Source of the DNA: BOG-938 sp048498155
Lineage (GTDB): Bacteria > Pseudomonadota > Alphaproteobacteria > Caulobacterales > Caulobacteraceae
DNA: 64,000 bases
Reading direction: 5' to 3'
NCBI GenBank assembly: GCA_048498155.1
Contig: JBEHYN010000001.1
Coordinates: forward strand, 1-64,000
The notes below the pieces were generated by a model. The model saw nothing but the letters and a program-made list of their open reading frames with translations. It was not told the origin of the DNA and made no database searches. Within the stretch, counting starts at the first letter, position 1, and every line of letters starts with the position of its first letter. Shown in pieces: positions 43,062 through 51,814 of the stretch. The translations under genes were made by a program, and so were the position numbers.

Positions 43062-44552
43062 ATGACCATGTCCATTCAGATCATTGAAAAATCAGGCGAA
43101 GGCCTCAGCCGCGTGTTCGGCGTGACCGTATCGGTCAAGGAGCTCAGTTTGCGCGCCGATGCGCGCATCGCCGAGATATCCCCCCAGATGCAGTTGAAGG
43201 GCTTTCGCCCCGGCAAGGTGCCCCCGGCCCATGTGCGCCGGGTCTACGGCCGCTCGATCATGGGCGAAGTGATTCAGCAGACCCTCAACGAGTCCACCCA
43301 AAAGGCCATCGACGACGCCCGTTTGCGGCCCGCTGCTGAGCCCGACGTGAAGATCGAGTCGGACATGGACAAGGTCCTGGCCGGTCAGCAGGACCTTTCC
43401 TACGAAATCCAGCTGGAGGTGATGCCCGATTTCACCCCGGTCGATCCCGCCAAGCTGTCGCTCGTCCGGCCGATCTATTCGCCGGCCCAGGCTGAGATTG
43501 ATGAAGCGGTGGCGGATCTGGTCCAGCAGAATCGCAGCTATGAAGGCAAGACCGGCAAGGCGGTCGACGGCGACATGGTGGTGATTGATTTTCTGGGCCG
43601 TATCGGCGGCGTGGCCTTTGAAGGCGGCGCGGCTGAGGATGTGCAACTGGTGCTCGGCTCCGGTCAGTTTATTCCCGGTTACGAAGAACAATTGATCGGC
43701 GCCAAAGCCGGCGACGAGGTCACGGTCAAGGTGACGTTCCCGGACGACTATGGATCGGAAGCCTTGAAGGGCAAGGCGGCCGAATTTGAGGTCAAGGTCA
43801 AGGACGTGCGCGCCCCGCTGAAGACCAAGGTGGACGACGATTTCGCCAAGACCCTGGGCCTTGATTCGCTCCAGGCGCTGAAGGATGCGGTGCGCGATCA
43901 GATCCAGCAGCGCTACGCCAATCAGTCCCGCTACAAGCTCAAGCGCGCCCTGCTCGATGTGTTGGACTCTGAGCACAATTTCCCGCTTCCCCCGCGCATG
44001 GTTGAGGGCGAGTTCGCCTCGATCTGGGATCAGGTTGAGGGTGATCGTCGTCAAGGCAATCTGCCGCCGGAAGACGCGGGCAAGTCGGAAGCCGAGCTCA
44101 GGGCCGAATATCGCAAGATCGCCGAACGGCGCGTGCGCCTGGGCCTGGTCCTGGCCGAGATGGGTCGCGCGCACAACATCGTGGTGAGCGATCAGGAACT
44201 GACCGAGGCCGCCCGCAAGGAGGCCATGCGCTATGGGGCCCAGGCGCAGGAAGTGTTCGACTATCTGCGCAAGACGCCTCAGGCCCAGGCTCAGCTGCGC
44301 GCGCCCATGTATGAGGACAAGGTGGTCGACCTGGTGTTTGGTCTGGCCAAGGTTGAAGACAAGCTCGTCTCCAAGGACGAACTGATGGCCGACGACGAAT
44401 TGCCGGAAAGCTACGGCGGGGAATCCAAGGCGGCCAAGCCCAAGAAGGCGGCCAAGGCCAAGACCGAATCCAAGGAAGACGCACCTGCGGCCTCCGAAGC
44501 CAAGGCGGCTAAGCCCAAGGCGTCTGCTAAGCCGAAGGCGCCGAAGGCCTAG
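43062..44552 (+). CDS. tig: Trigger factor
   Basis: Ribosome-bound chaperone for new chains. The 496-aa protein has the ribosome-binding signature GFRPGKVP (about residues 47-54), a FKBP-like PPIase domain (about 165-250, KAVDGDMVVIDFLGRIGG) and the C-terminal chaperone domain, then a Lys/Ala/Pro-rich tail from about residue 453 not present in E. coli. A second ATG at 43068 may be the true start. It precedes clpP on the same strand by 137 bp. Confidence 0.96.
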   Translation: MTMSIQIIEKSGEGLSRVFGVTVSVKELSLRADARIAEISPQMQLKGFRPGKVPPAHVRRVYGRSIMGEVIQQTLNESTQKAIDDARLRPAAEPDVKIESDMDKVLAGQQDLSYEIQLEVMPDFTPVDPAKLSLVRPIYSPAQAEIDEAVADLVQQNRSYEGKTGKAVDGDMVVIDFLGRIGGVAFEGGAAEDVQLVLGSGQFIPGYEEQLIGAKAGDEVTVKVTFPDDYGSEALKGKAAEFEVKVKDVRAPLKTKVDDDFAKTLGLDSLQALKDAVRDQIQQRYANQSRYKLKRALLDVLDSEHNFPLPPRMVEGEFASIWDQVEGDRRQGNLPPEDAGKSEAELRAEYRKIAERRVRLGLVLAEMGRAHNIVVSDQELTEAARKEAMRYGAQAQEVFDYLRKTPQAQAQLRAPMYEDKVVDLVFGLAKVEDKLVSKDELMADDELPESYGGESKAAKPKKAAKAKTESKEDAPAASEAKAAKPKASAKPKAPKA

Positions 44553-44561
44553 GCCGGACCG

Positions 44562-44591
44562 AAGTGGTCTATGAGAGCAGGCGGACCACTT
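44562..44591. other. Inverted repeat after tig
   Basis: AAGTGGTC (44562-44569) and GACCACTT (44584-44591) make a perfect 8-bp stem with a 14-nt loop just past the tig stop. No T-run follows, so it is either a weak terminator or an RNA 3'-end stabiliser between tig and clpP. Confidence 0.45.
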
Positions 44592-44689
44592 AACCGCGTC
44601 AGCGCCTTGCGCGCGCGCGGCTGGGACGCGATATGATGGACCAAAGCCGGAGTCGAATCCGGCGCCGCCATTAGCAGACAGGGTTTCCC

Positions 44690-45316
44690 ATGCGCGACCA
44701 CATGCTCAATCTCGTTCCCATGGTGGTCGAGCAGACCAGTCGAGGCGAGCGCGCCTTCGACATCTTCTCGCGTCTGCTCAAGGAGCGGATCATCTTCCTG
44801 AACGGCCCGGTCGAGGACGGCATGTCGGCGCTGATTTGCGCCCAGCTGTTGTTTCTGGAATCGGAGAACCCGAAGAAGGAAATTTCCATGTACATCAATT
44901 CGCCGGGCGGAGTGGTGACCTCCGGCTTGGCGATCTACGACACCATGCAATACATTCGCAGCCCGGTCTCGACCGTCTGCATGGGTATGGCGGCGTCCAT
45001 GGGCTCGTTCCTACTCACGGCCGGCGCCAAGGGCCAGCGCGTGGCCCTGCCCAACGCCCGCATCATGGTGCACCAGCCGTCCGGCGGCTTTCAGGGTCAG
45101 GCCTCCGACATCGAGCGCCACGCCCAGGACATCATCAAGACCAAGCGCAAACTCAACGAAATCTATGCCAAGCACACCGGCCAATCGATCGAAGAGATCG
45201 AGCGGGTGCTGGATCGCGATCACTTCATGACCTCCGAGGAAGCCAAGGCCTGGGGTCTGATCGACCACGTCTACGATAGCCGCGAGGCGGCTGAGGAAGG
45301 CGCCAAGAAGGACTAG
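44690..45316 (+). CDS. clpP: ATP-dependent Clp protease proteolytic subunit
   Basis: The 208-aa serine peptidase forms the ClpP chamber used by ClpX and ClpA. The catalytic triad is S103 (MGMAASMGSF), H128 (RIMVHQPSGG) and D177 (LDRDHF). In Caulobacterales it is essential and, with ClpX, degrades CtrA in the cell cycle. Upstream gene is tig, as usual, but the next gene is a convergent DUF3291 gene with a 4-bp overlap; clpX and lon are not in the window. Confidence 0.97.
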   Translation: MRDHMLNLVPMVVEQTSRGERAFDIFSRLLKERIIFLNGPVEDGMSALICAQLLFLESENPKKEISMYINSPGGVVTSGLAIYDTMQYIRSPVSTVCMGMAASMGSFLLTAGAKGQRVALPNARIMVHQPSGGFQGQASDIERHAQDIIKTKRKLNEIYAKHTGQSIEEIERVLDRDHFMTSEEAKAWGLIDHVYDSREAAEEGAKKD

Positions 45317-45735
45317 AAAGCTTGATCGCGCCATCGGCTCATGGCCGGCGGCGGCAGGTCGAGCGCCGCATGACGCGCCGACGGACGGTTGAGCCTGGAC
45401 GCGCGCCCTTCGGCAATCAGGCGCCGATGCGCATCGGTCCATGATGGCAGGGCGCCGTCGGGGGTCTGCCATTGGGCCACCGCAGCCTCGTCGCACCACT
45501 CGGCTAGCTTGGGCATGATATCGGCGTGCAGACCGGTGTCGCGAAAGGCCCTCATCGCCGTGACGTTCTTCCAGGCGGTCAGGGTCCAAAAAACCCGCCC
45601 CTGGTCCAACAGCAGCCGTCCTTCAACAAAGCCTGCAGCGGCCTTGGCTTGGCGCGCTGATTTGTCGCTTGCGGTTAGGAAGGCTGGGACCGTCAACCAA
45701 GAAGCCAGGCGCAGGCGGGTGACGGATATATGCAT
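45313..45735 (-). CDS. DUF3291-like monooxygenase-fold protein
   Basis: A 140-aa protein resembling the DUF3291/ABM ferredoxin-like dimer fold: RLRLASWLTVPAFLTASDKS, GFVEGRLLLDQGRVFWTLTA, WKNVTAMRAFRDTGLHADIM and a C-terminal basic, proline-rich tail. No catalytic residues are recognised; function unknown. ATG 45735 has GGAG 8 bases upstream. Overlaps clpP by 4 bp at the 3' end. Confidence 0.6.
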   Translation of the reverse strand: MHISVTRLRLASWLTVPAFLTASDKSARQAKAAAGFVEGRLLLDQGRVFWTLTAWKNVTAMRAFRDTGLHADIMPKLAEWCDEAAVAQWQTPDGALPSWTDAHRRLIAEGRASRLNRPSARHAALDLPPPAMSRWRDQAF

Positions 45736-45848
45736 GGCCTGGCTCCGATCAGGACTGACGCTGCAAAATCCTCACCAGCCTCAGCGTCCCTTAACGATTT
45801 TGTCCGATCTTGCCGCTGAACTGCAAGCGACGATGTTCAGAGGCGACG

Positions 45849-46481
45849 ATGGTTGATGTGGTGCTGAAAACGCCGACGGGGAGCGTTCTGCGGATGATCG
45901 ATTGGGTCGAAAAGACCGTCATCGTCGTCCTGTTCCTGGGCCTTCTCGCGCGCATCGGGGCCACCTTGGGCCAGCACCCCTTCAATCTCCTGCTGCTGGT
46001 GTCCGACGGCCTCGTCGTGGTGATGATGGTTCTGCGTCGGCGCACGGAGGCGGTATCCCAACTGCCGATTGATTGGCTCTTGGCGCTGGCGGCCACCGCC
46101 GCGCCCTTGATGGCCACCGGCGGAGGCCGGGCCCTCGTGCCTGAGTTCGTGGGATTTGGCCTAATGGCGACGGGCCTGTTCTTTAGTCTTTACGCCAAGG
46201 CGTCCCTGTGGCGCAGCTTTGGCCTGGTGGCGGCCAATCGCGGGGTGAAAAGCGGCGGTCCCTATCGCCTGGTGCGCCATCCCATGTACCTGGGCTACAC
46301 CATCACTCAGGTGGGGTTTGTCCTGCTCAATCCGATTTGGACGAACGTCGTCCTCTACAGCTCGGCTTTTCTGCTGCAGATTCTGCGCTTGCGCGCCGAG
46401 GAGCACCTTCTGTCGCAAGACCCGGCCTACGCCGCTTATATGCAGGTCACCCGCTTTAGGTTGCTGCCGGGCGTTTTCTAA
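45849..46481 (+). CDS. Isoprenylcysteine carboxyl methyltransferase-family membrane protein
   Basis: A 210-aa integral membrane protein with about four to five membrane segments (VEKTVIVVLFLGLLARIGA; LLLLVSDGLVVVMMVL; LLALAATAAPLMAT; FVGFGLMATGLFFSLYA) and the ICMT/PEMT-type SAM-binding signature PYRLVRHPMYLGYT then RLRAEEHLL near the C-terminus. It likely methylates a small or lipid substrate; which one is not shown. ATG 45849 has AGAGGCG upstream. It overlaps the convergent lyase gene by 4 bp. Confidence 0.8.
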   Translation: MVDVVLKTPTGSVLRMIDWVEKTVIVVLFLGLLARIGATLGQHPFNLLLLVSDGLVVVMMVLRRRTEAVSQLPIDWLLALAATAAPLMATGGGRALVPEFVGFGLMATGLFFSLYAKASLWRSFGLVAANRGVKSGGPYRLVRHPMYLGYTITQVGFVLLNPIWTNVVLYSSAFLLQILRLRAEEHLLSQDPAYAAYMQVTRFRLLPGVF

Positions 46482-47647
46482 AGTCGCGAAGCGTAAACCG
46501 CCAAGGCCTGATCCAGGTCGGCGATTAAATCAGCGGCCTCTTCCAGTCCGACATGCAGCCGAACCAACGGTCCTCCCTGATCAGGGCGTGCCGGCATGGA
46601 CTTGAATTGCGGATCGCAGTGGATCGCGAGGCTTTCAAAGCCGCCCCAGGAAAAGCCCAGGCCGAAGATTTCCAAGGCGTCGATGAACGCCTCAACCGCC
46701 GCAGGCGGGCCGGGTTGCAGCACGACGCCGAACAAGCCGTTCAGTCCCTTGAAGTCCCGCTTCCACAGGTCGTGGCCGGGCGCGTTGGGCAAGCCTGGAC
46801 AAAGCACGCGTTTAACCTGCGGCTGCTCGGCCAGCCAGGCGGCGACCTTAAGGGCGTTGCGCCCGTGTCGCTCCAGCCTGACGTCCAGGGTGCGCAGGCC
46901 CCGCAGCATGAGATAGGCGTCATCGGGCGCGACCGAGATACCCGTGTCTCGTAGAAACCGGTCCAACTGGCTCAAAATGGCGGGATCATTGGTCGATGCC
47001 GATCCCATGAAGACGTCCGAATGGCCGCTCACATATTTGGTCAGGGCTTGGATGCTGACATCCACGCCGTGGCCCAGGGCGTCAAACAGCAGTCCGGCGC
47101 CCCAGGTGTTGTCGATGGCGGTGATGATTTTGCGCGCGCGCGCCAGCTTGGCGATGGCGGGAATGTCCTGAATTTCGAATGTCAGCGAACCGGGCGATTC
47201 CAACAGGATCATCCTGGTCGCCGGTCCGGCCAGGGCCAAGACCTCCTCCGGCGCCGCCGCGCCGGAAAAGCCGCGCGTAGCGACTCCGTAGCCCTTGAGC
47301 AGGCCGTCGCAGAAGCGGCGCGTTGGACCATAGATGCAGTCCGCAACCAGAACCTCGTCGCCGCTGCGAAGCAGGGCCAGCAGAACGCTGGTCGACGCGG
47401 CGAGGCCCGAAGGGAAAAGCCGCGATCCCTTGGCGCAGTCCAATTCGGCAATCGCGTCGGCCAAGGCCGTCTGCATGGACAGGCCCAAACGACCGTAGGT
47501 GTCGTGACGCTCGTAAAGTGCGCGGGCGTTCGGCACCAATACGGTGGACCCGCGTTGCAGCGGCGGATTGACGGTTTTGACCCGGGCCTGGGCCTTGGCG
47601 CCGGCGCGGATCAACCGGGTCTTTTGTGAAAGCTTGTCGTGGCCCAT
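46478..47647 (-). CDS. metC: Cystathionine beta-lyase (trans-sulfuration PLP enzyme)
   Basis: A 389-aa Cys/Met-metabolism PLP enzyme likely cleaving cystathionine to homocysteine, pyruvate and ammonia. Motifs: TVNPPLQRGSTVLVP, YGRLGLSMQTALADAIAELD, FPSGLAASTSVLLALL, ITAIDNTWGAGLLFDAL and the PLP lysine in SIQALTKYVSGHSDVFMGS. Other trans-sulfuration reactions cannot be excluded. ATG 47647 is chosen; an in-frame TTG at 47677 has no ribosome site either. The start region is divergent from, and close to, the solute-binding lipoprotein gene. Confidence 0.88.
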   Translation of the reverse strand: MGHDKLSQKTRLIRAGAKAQARVKTVNPPLQRGSTVLVPNARALYERHDTYGRLGLSMQTALADAIAELDCAKGSRLFPSGLAASTSVLLALLRSGDEVLVADCIYGPTRRFCDGLLKGYGVATRGFSGAAAPEEVLALAGPATRMILLESPGSLTFEIQDIPAIAKLARARKIITAIDNTWGAGLLFDALGHGVDVSIQALTKYVSGHSDVFMGSASTNDPAILSQLDRFLRDTGISVAPDDAYLMLRGLRTLDVRLERHGRNALKVAAWLAEQPQVKRVLCPGLPNAPGHDLWKRDFKGLNGLFGVVLQPGPPAAVEAFIDALEIFGLGFSWGGFESLAIHCDPQFKSMPARPDQGGPLVRLHVGLEEAADLIADLDQALAVYASRL

Positions 47648-47728
47648 GGTGATTTCAAAAGGGGGACGGGCGTCCAAAGCGCCCGGCCGGGTTGCAATGC
47701 CGATGCGGCAAGCTTAGAGCCCGCCCCG

Positions 47729-48832
47729 ATGGGCCGATCAAGAAACAAACTGAAGCCAAGGGCCCGCTGCGCGGTTATGGCGGCCCTGTGTCTAGTGATG
47801 GCGTCCTGTGGCCCCTCCGAGCGGGACACTTCCATGGCCGAATCGGATGTGGCGGCGGCGACCTCGGCGCCTGTGGCGCTTGGCGTGACATTGTCTCGTG
47901 TTCGCGCCAGACGGCGGTTGAAATGCGCGGTGAGCGAGGACAAACCCGGCTTTGCCCAACGAGTCCTGGGCGGACAATGGCGCGGGTTCGACGTGGACCT
48001 GTGCCGGGCGGTGGCGGCGGCAGTGCTGGGAGACGCACGCGCGGTCACCTTCACCGCGACCACCAGCCGCACGCGCTTCGCGGCCCTGCAATCGGGCGCG
48101 GTGGACGTGGTGTCCGGCGGGGGCGCCTGGACCTTTTCCCACGACGAGGCTCTCGGCATGAGCTTCGCCGGCATCAGCTACTATGATGGACAAAGCTTCC
48201 TCGTCCGCAGGGCCGGGCGTCTGCACACGATCGCGGACCTAGCCGGGTCGCGGATCTGCGTGTTGGGCGGCGCGGCCAGCCAGCAGGCCTTGGCCGATGT
48301 GTTCAAGGCTCGCGCAGAGACGTATCAGCCCGTGCTCAAGGATACCTTGGCCCAGGCCGTGGCGGCCTACCGCCGGGGTGAATGCGATGCGCTCAGCGAT
48401 GACGGGTCGGTGCTGGCGGGCGTTCTCGCCCAGACGCTCAACCGCCAGGACCATGTCGTTCTGCCGGGCTCCATCGCCGAGGCGCCGCTGGGCCTGATCG
48501 TGCGCGAAGACGACCCACGCTGGGCCGACATCGTGCGTTGGACTATGAACGTGCTTATCCTGGGCGAAGAGTTGGCTGTCACCGCCGAAAACGCCGAGGA
48601 CCTTCGCCGACATTCGGACAATCCGGCCATCCGCCGGCTGCTGGGCGTCGAGGGGGAATACGGCCGAAGGCTCGGCCTGAGCGAAGACTGGTCTTACCGG
48701 GCGCTGCGTCAGGTGGGCGACTATGGCGAGATATTCCAGCGCCATCTCGCTGATCTGGGCCTGGAGCGCGGCCGAAACGCCCTGTGGAACGCGCCGCAGC
48801 CAGGGCAGATGTACGCGCCGCCTATGCGTTGA
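47729..48832 (+). CDS. Amino-acid ABC transporter substrate-binding lipoprotein (AapJ/BztA-like), orphan
   Basis: A 367-aa periplasmic binding protein of the general L-amino-acid type. It has a lipoprotein signal (CAVMAALCLVMASCGPSE), then RRRLKCAVSEDKPGFAQ, WRGFDVDLCRAVAAAVLGD, RFAALQSGAVDVVSG, FAGISYYDGQSFLV and, near the end, NWSYR-like EDWSYRALRQVGDYGEIF. No permease or ATPase gene is nearby, so either it serves a distant transporter or has a sensory role. ATG 47729 is chosen for the signal peptide; the frame is open back to 47639. Confidence 0.82.
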   Translation: MGRSRNKLKPRARCAVMAALCLVMASCGPSERDTSMAESDVAAATSAPVALGVTLSRVRARRRLKCAVSEDKPGFAQRVLGGQWRGFDVDLCRAVAAAVLGDARAVTFTATTSRTRFAALQSGAVDVVSGGGAWTFSHDEALGMSFAGISYYDGQSFLVRRAGRLHTIADLAGSRICVLGGAASQQALADVFKARAETYQPVLKDTLAQAVAAYRRGECDALSDDGSVLAGVLAQTLNRQDHVVLPGSIAEAPLGLIVREDDPRWADIVRWTMNVLILGEELAVTAENAEDLRRHSDNPAIRRLLGVEGEYGRRLGLSEDWSYRALRQVGDYGEIFQRHLADLGLERGRNALWNAPQPGQMYAPPMR

Positions 48833-48896
48833 GTGCGAGTTTCTGAATCGCCACACCATAGCCGTCGCCATATTCTGGGCGGCGTTGGCTAGGCTT

Positions 48897-49751
48897 TCAA
48901 GCGGGTCCCGCAGCGATGTCGGCGCCGTTGCGGCCGGCCCATTCTGTCCAGGACCCGTCGTAGATCGGCGTTTCCCAATGACCCAGACGGGCAAGGGCCA
49001 GAGCCAGAATGGCGGCGCTGACGCCGGAGCCGCAGGTGGCGATGATGGGCGCGTTCACGTCCACGCCCGCTGCGGCGAAAAGGCCCTCCAGTATTTTTGG
49101 CGCGACCAGGGCGCCGTCGGCCACGATCGCGCCATGCGGCAGGTTGCGCGAGCCTGGGATGTGACCGGAGGGAAGCCCAGGGCGCGGCTCTGGTTCGGCG
49201 GCGCTGAATCGGCCGGCTGAGCGGGCGTCCAGCACCTGTTCATGGCGCGCTAGAGCGTCTTTCACCTGATCCATGCTGCGCAGCAATTCCGGCTGGAACC
49301 GTGCGGTAAATGTTTGCGGCTCAACGCGTTTTTCGGGCAAGCCGCTCTGTACGGGGCGACCTTCCGCCACCCAGCGGGGCAGGCCGCCGTCCAGGACAAA
49401 GACTTGGTCGTGACCCATCACACGGAAGTTCCACCATACCCGCGCAGCGGACAGCAGACCCACATGGTCGTACACGACCACGCGGTCGCCGTTGCCTATG
49501 CCCAGACGCCCCACTGCTTGCGCGAAAACGTCTGGCGCCGCCAGCATGTGCGGCAGGCACGATGAGCGATCAGCGATTTTGTCCAGATCAAACAGAACTG
49601 ACTCGGGGATGCGGGTCTTGGCGTATTCGCCTTCCGGCGTTCGCGGATCGCCCGGCATGTAGAACGGCGCATCGACGATCTTCAGGTCCGGCTTGTGTCT
49701 CTCGTCCTGTACCCACTCAGTCGAGACCAGGGGACTGGGCTGCGGGGTCAT
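48897..49751 (-). CDS. sseA: 3-mercaptopyruvate sulfurtransferase (double rhodanese)
   Basis: A 284-aa two-domain rhodanese that transfers sulfane sulfur. The N-terminal domain is inactive (VVVYDHVGLLSAARVWWNF), and the C-terminal domain carries the catalytic loop CGSGVSA after IIATC, close to the CG[S/T]GVT loop of mercaptopyruvate sulfurtransferases. ATG 49751 lies 2 bases after the TGA of the cysteine synthase gene, so the two are co-translated, linking cysteine making to sulfur transfer. Confidence 0.9.
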   Translation of the reverse strand: MTPQPSPLVSTEWVQDERHKPDLKIVDAPFYMPGDPRTPEGEYAKTRIPESVLFDLDKIADRSSCLPHMLAAPDVFAQAVGRLGIGNGDRVVVYDHVGLLSAARVWWNFRVMGHDQVFVLDGGLPRWVAEGRPVQSGLPEKRVEPQTFTARFQPELLRSMDQVKDALARHEQVLDARSAGRFSAAEPEPRPGLPSGHIPGSRNLPHGAIVADGALVAPKILEGLFAAAGVDVNAPIIATCGSGVSAAILALALARLGHWETPIYDGSWTEWAGRNGADIAAGPA

Positions 49752-49753
49752 GG

Positions 49754-50755
49754 TCAGAGGAGCCACATGGGCACGGGCAAGTCCCGCTCGCGCAGAAACT
49801 CCGGGTTGAAAATCTTGCTTTGATAACGCTGACCGTAGTCGCACAAAACGGTGACAATGGTCTTGCCAGGGCCCAGATCCCGCGCCAGCCGCACCGCGCC
49901 GGCAATGTTGATGCCCGAGGAGCCTCCCAGGCACATGCCCTCGTGCTGCACCAGATCGAACACCTGCTCCAGGGCCTCAGCGTCGGATATCCGATAGGCG
50001 TTGTCGATCGTCAGGCCTTGCAGATTGGCCGTGATGCGGCCCTGGCCTATGCCTTCGGTGATGGACGAGCCCTCCGACTTCAATTCCCCGGTCTTGTACC
50101 AGTTGAACAGCGCCGCGCCGTAAGGGTCGGCCAGGCCGATGGCGATGTCCGGCTTGCGTTCGCGCAGGGCCATGGCGATGCCGCCCAATGTGCCCCCTGA
50201 TCCCACTGAGCAAATGAAGCCGTCGATCCGGCCGTCTGTCTGCCGCCAGATTTCAGGTCCCGTCGTCTCGATATGCGCCTGTCGGTTGGCGACATTGTCG
50301 AACTGATTAGCCCAGATCGCGCCGTTAGGTTCGCTCTTGGCTCGTTCGGCAGCCAAAGCGCCCGAGTAGCGCACATAGTTGCGGGGGTCCGCATAGGGCA
50401 GAGCGTCCACTTCGATCAGCGTGGCCCCGAGCAGGCGAATGGCGTCCTTCTTTTCCTGGCTCTGGGTGCGCGGGATGACGATCTCGCAGCGGTAGCCCAG
50501 CGCGGACGCCACCATCGCCAGGCCGATTCCGGTATTGCCCGCCGTGCCCTCAACAATCAGGCCGCCGGGCCGCAGCAGGCCCTTTCGCTCGGCGTCCCGG
50601 ACGATGTAGAGCGCCGCGCGATCCTTGATCGATTGACCCGGATTGAGAAACTCGGCCTTGCCCAAGATCTCGCAGCCGGTGGCGTCGCTCACGCGGTTCA
50701 GGCGGATCAGCGGGGTGTCGCCGATTAGCTCGACGACATTGCGGCCGACGTTCAT
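49754..50755 (-). CDS. cysK: Cysteine synthase
   Basis: A 333-aa PLP enzyme that makes cysteine from O-acetylserine and sulfide. It starts MNVGRNVVELIGDTPLIRLN; the PLP lysine is in NPGQSIKDRAAL, with VEGTAGNTGIGLAMVA for phosphate binding and CSVGSGGTLGGIAMAL. The C-terminal GMCLGGSSGINIAGAV is also typical. ATG 50755 has GAGCGAG upstream; the frame is open to 50905 but that part lies in the divergent intergenic region with kdsA. Confidence 0.93.
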   Translation of the reverse strand: MNVGRNVVELIGDTPLIRLNRVSDATGCEILGKAEFLNPGQSIKDRAALYIVRDAERKGLLRPGGLIVEGTAGNTGIGLAMVASALGYRCEIVIPRTQSQEKKDAIRLLGATLIEVDALPYADPRNYVRYSGALAAERAKSEPNGAIWANQFDNVANRQAHIETTGPEIWRQTDGRIDGFICSVGSGGTLGGIAMALRERKPDIAIGLADPYGAALFNWYKTGELKSEGSSITEGIGQGRITANLQGLTIDNAYRISDAEALEQVFDLVQHEGMCLGGSSGINIAGAVRLARDLGPGKTIVTVLCDYGQRYQSKIFNPEFLRERDLPVPMWLL

Positions 50756-50910
50756 CCGTAAAGCTCGCTCAGTTGGACAGCAGGACCGATCAGCGTTTTG
50801 AACGCCCTGGGCGAGGAAGTGTTGATTTTGGAGGCTTGTGTCAATCGCCGCGCCGCGCCACTTGTGACGCCTGATCGTGGTTTTTCTCGATTGACCCATG
50901 GACACCTGAC

Positions 50911-51771
50911 TTGACCGATCCCGTCGCCCCCAATGCTGTCGTCACCGTCAGGACCTCCACAGGCGAGCCCGTACGTATCGGTAATCGTGAGCGCCTGGCG
51001 GTCATCGCCGGTCCTTGCCAACTGGAAAGTCGCGCTCACGCCCTGGAAGTGGCGCACGCGCTCAGGGAGATCGGCGCCAGACTGGGGCTCGGCCTGGTCT
51101 TCAAGACCTCGTTCGACAAGGCCAACCGCACCTCGGCCAACGCCCAGCGCGGCATTGGATTGCTGGAAGCCTTGCCGATCTTTGACGAAATCCGCGAAGC
51201 GACCGGCTTGCCGGTGATCACCGACGTGCATGAGATCGAGCAATGCGCCATCGCCGCACGCGCGGTGGACATGCTGCAAATCCCAGCCTTCCTGTGCCGC
51301 CAAACCGATCTGCTTCTCGCCGCCGCCAAGACCGGCAAGGCGATTAATGTGAAAAAGGGACAGTTCCTGGCGCCGTGGGACATGAAGAACGTCATCGCCA
51401 AGGTGACCGGGGCGGGTAATCCCAATGTCTTGGCCTGCGAGCGCGGCGTGTCCTTTGGCTACAATACCTTGATCTCCGACATGCGCGCCCTGCCGGTTCT
51501 GGCCGAGATCGGCTGCCCCGTGGTGTTTGACGCGACCCATTCCGCTCAGCAGCCGGGCGGACAAGGGGCGTCATCGGGCGGACAGCGCGAGTATGTGCCG
51601 GTGCTGGCGCGTGCGGCGGTGGCTGTCGGCGTGGCGGCCGTGTTCATCGAGACCCATCCCGATCCCGATCACGCTCCATCGGATGGCCCCAACATGGTGG
51701 CCTTGCGCGATTTCGAGCCCCTGATGGCCGAGTTGCTGGACTTCGACGCCCTGGCCAAGCGCAGGCTTTAG
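50911..51771 (+). CDS. kdsA: 3-deoxy-D-manno-octulosonate 8-phosphate synthase
   Basis: Makes Kdo-8-phosphate for lipopolysaccharide. The 286-aa TIM-barrel enzyme has LAVIAGPCQLESRAHALEVA, FKTSFDKANRTS, PVITDVHEIEQC, DMLQIPAFLCRQTDLL, VKKGQFLAPWDMKNV and FDATHSAQQPGGQG. A cysteine in GPCQ suggests a metal-dependent or metal-optional type. The start appears to be TTG 50911. Next gene downstream is hldE, also for LPS core. Confidence 0.95.
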   Translation: MTDPVAPNAVVTVRTSTGEPVRIGNRERLAVIAGPCQLESRAHALEVAHALREIGARLGLGLVFKTSFDKANRTSANAQRGIGLLEALPIFDEIREATGLPVITDVHEIEQCAIAARAVDMLQIPAFLCRQTDLLLAAAKTGKAINVKKGQFLAPWDMKNVIAKVTGAGNPNVLACERGVSFGYNTLISDMRALPVLAEIGCPVVFDATHSAQQPGGQGASSGGQREYVPVLARAAVAVGVAAVFIETHPDPDHAPSDGPNMVALRDFEPLMAELLDFDALAKRRL

Positions 51772-51814
51772 CGGGGCGCCTCCCAATCGAAACAAAATCA
51801 GCTAGAACCGGGCT

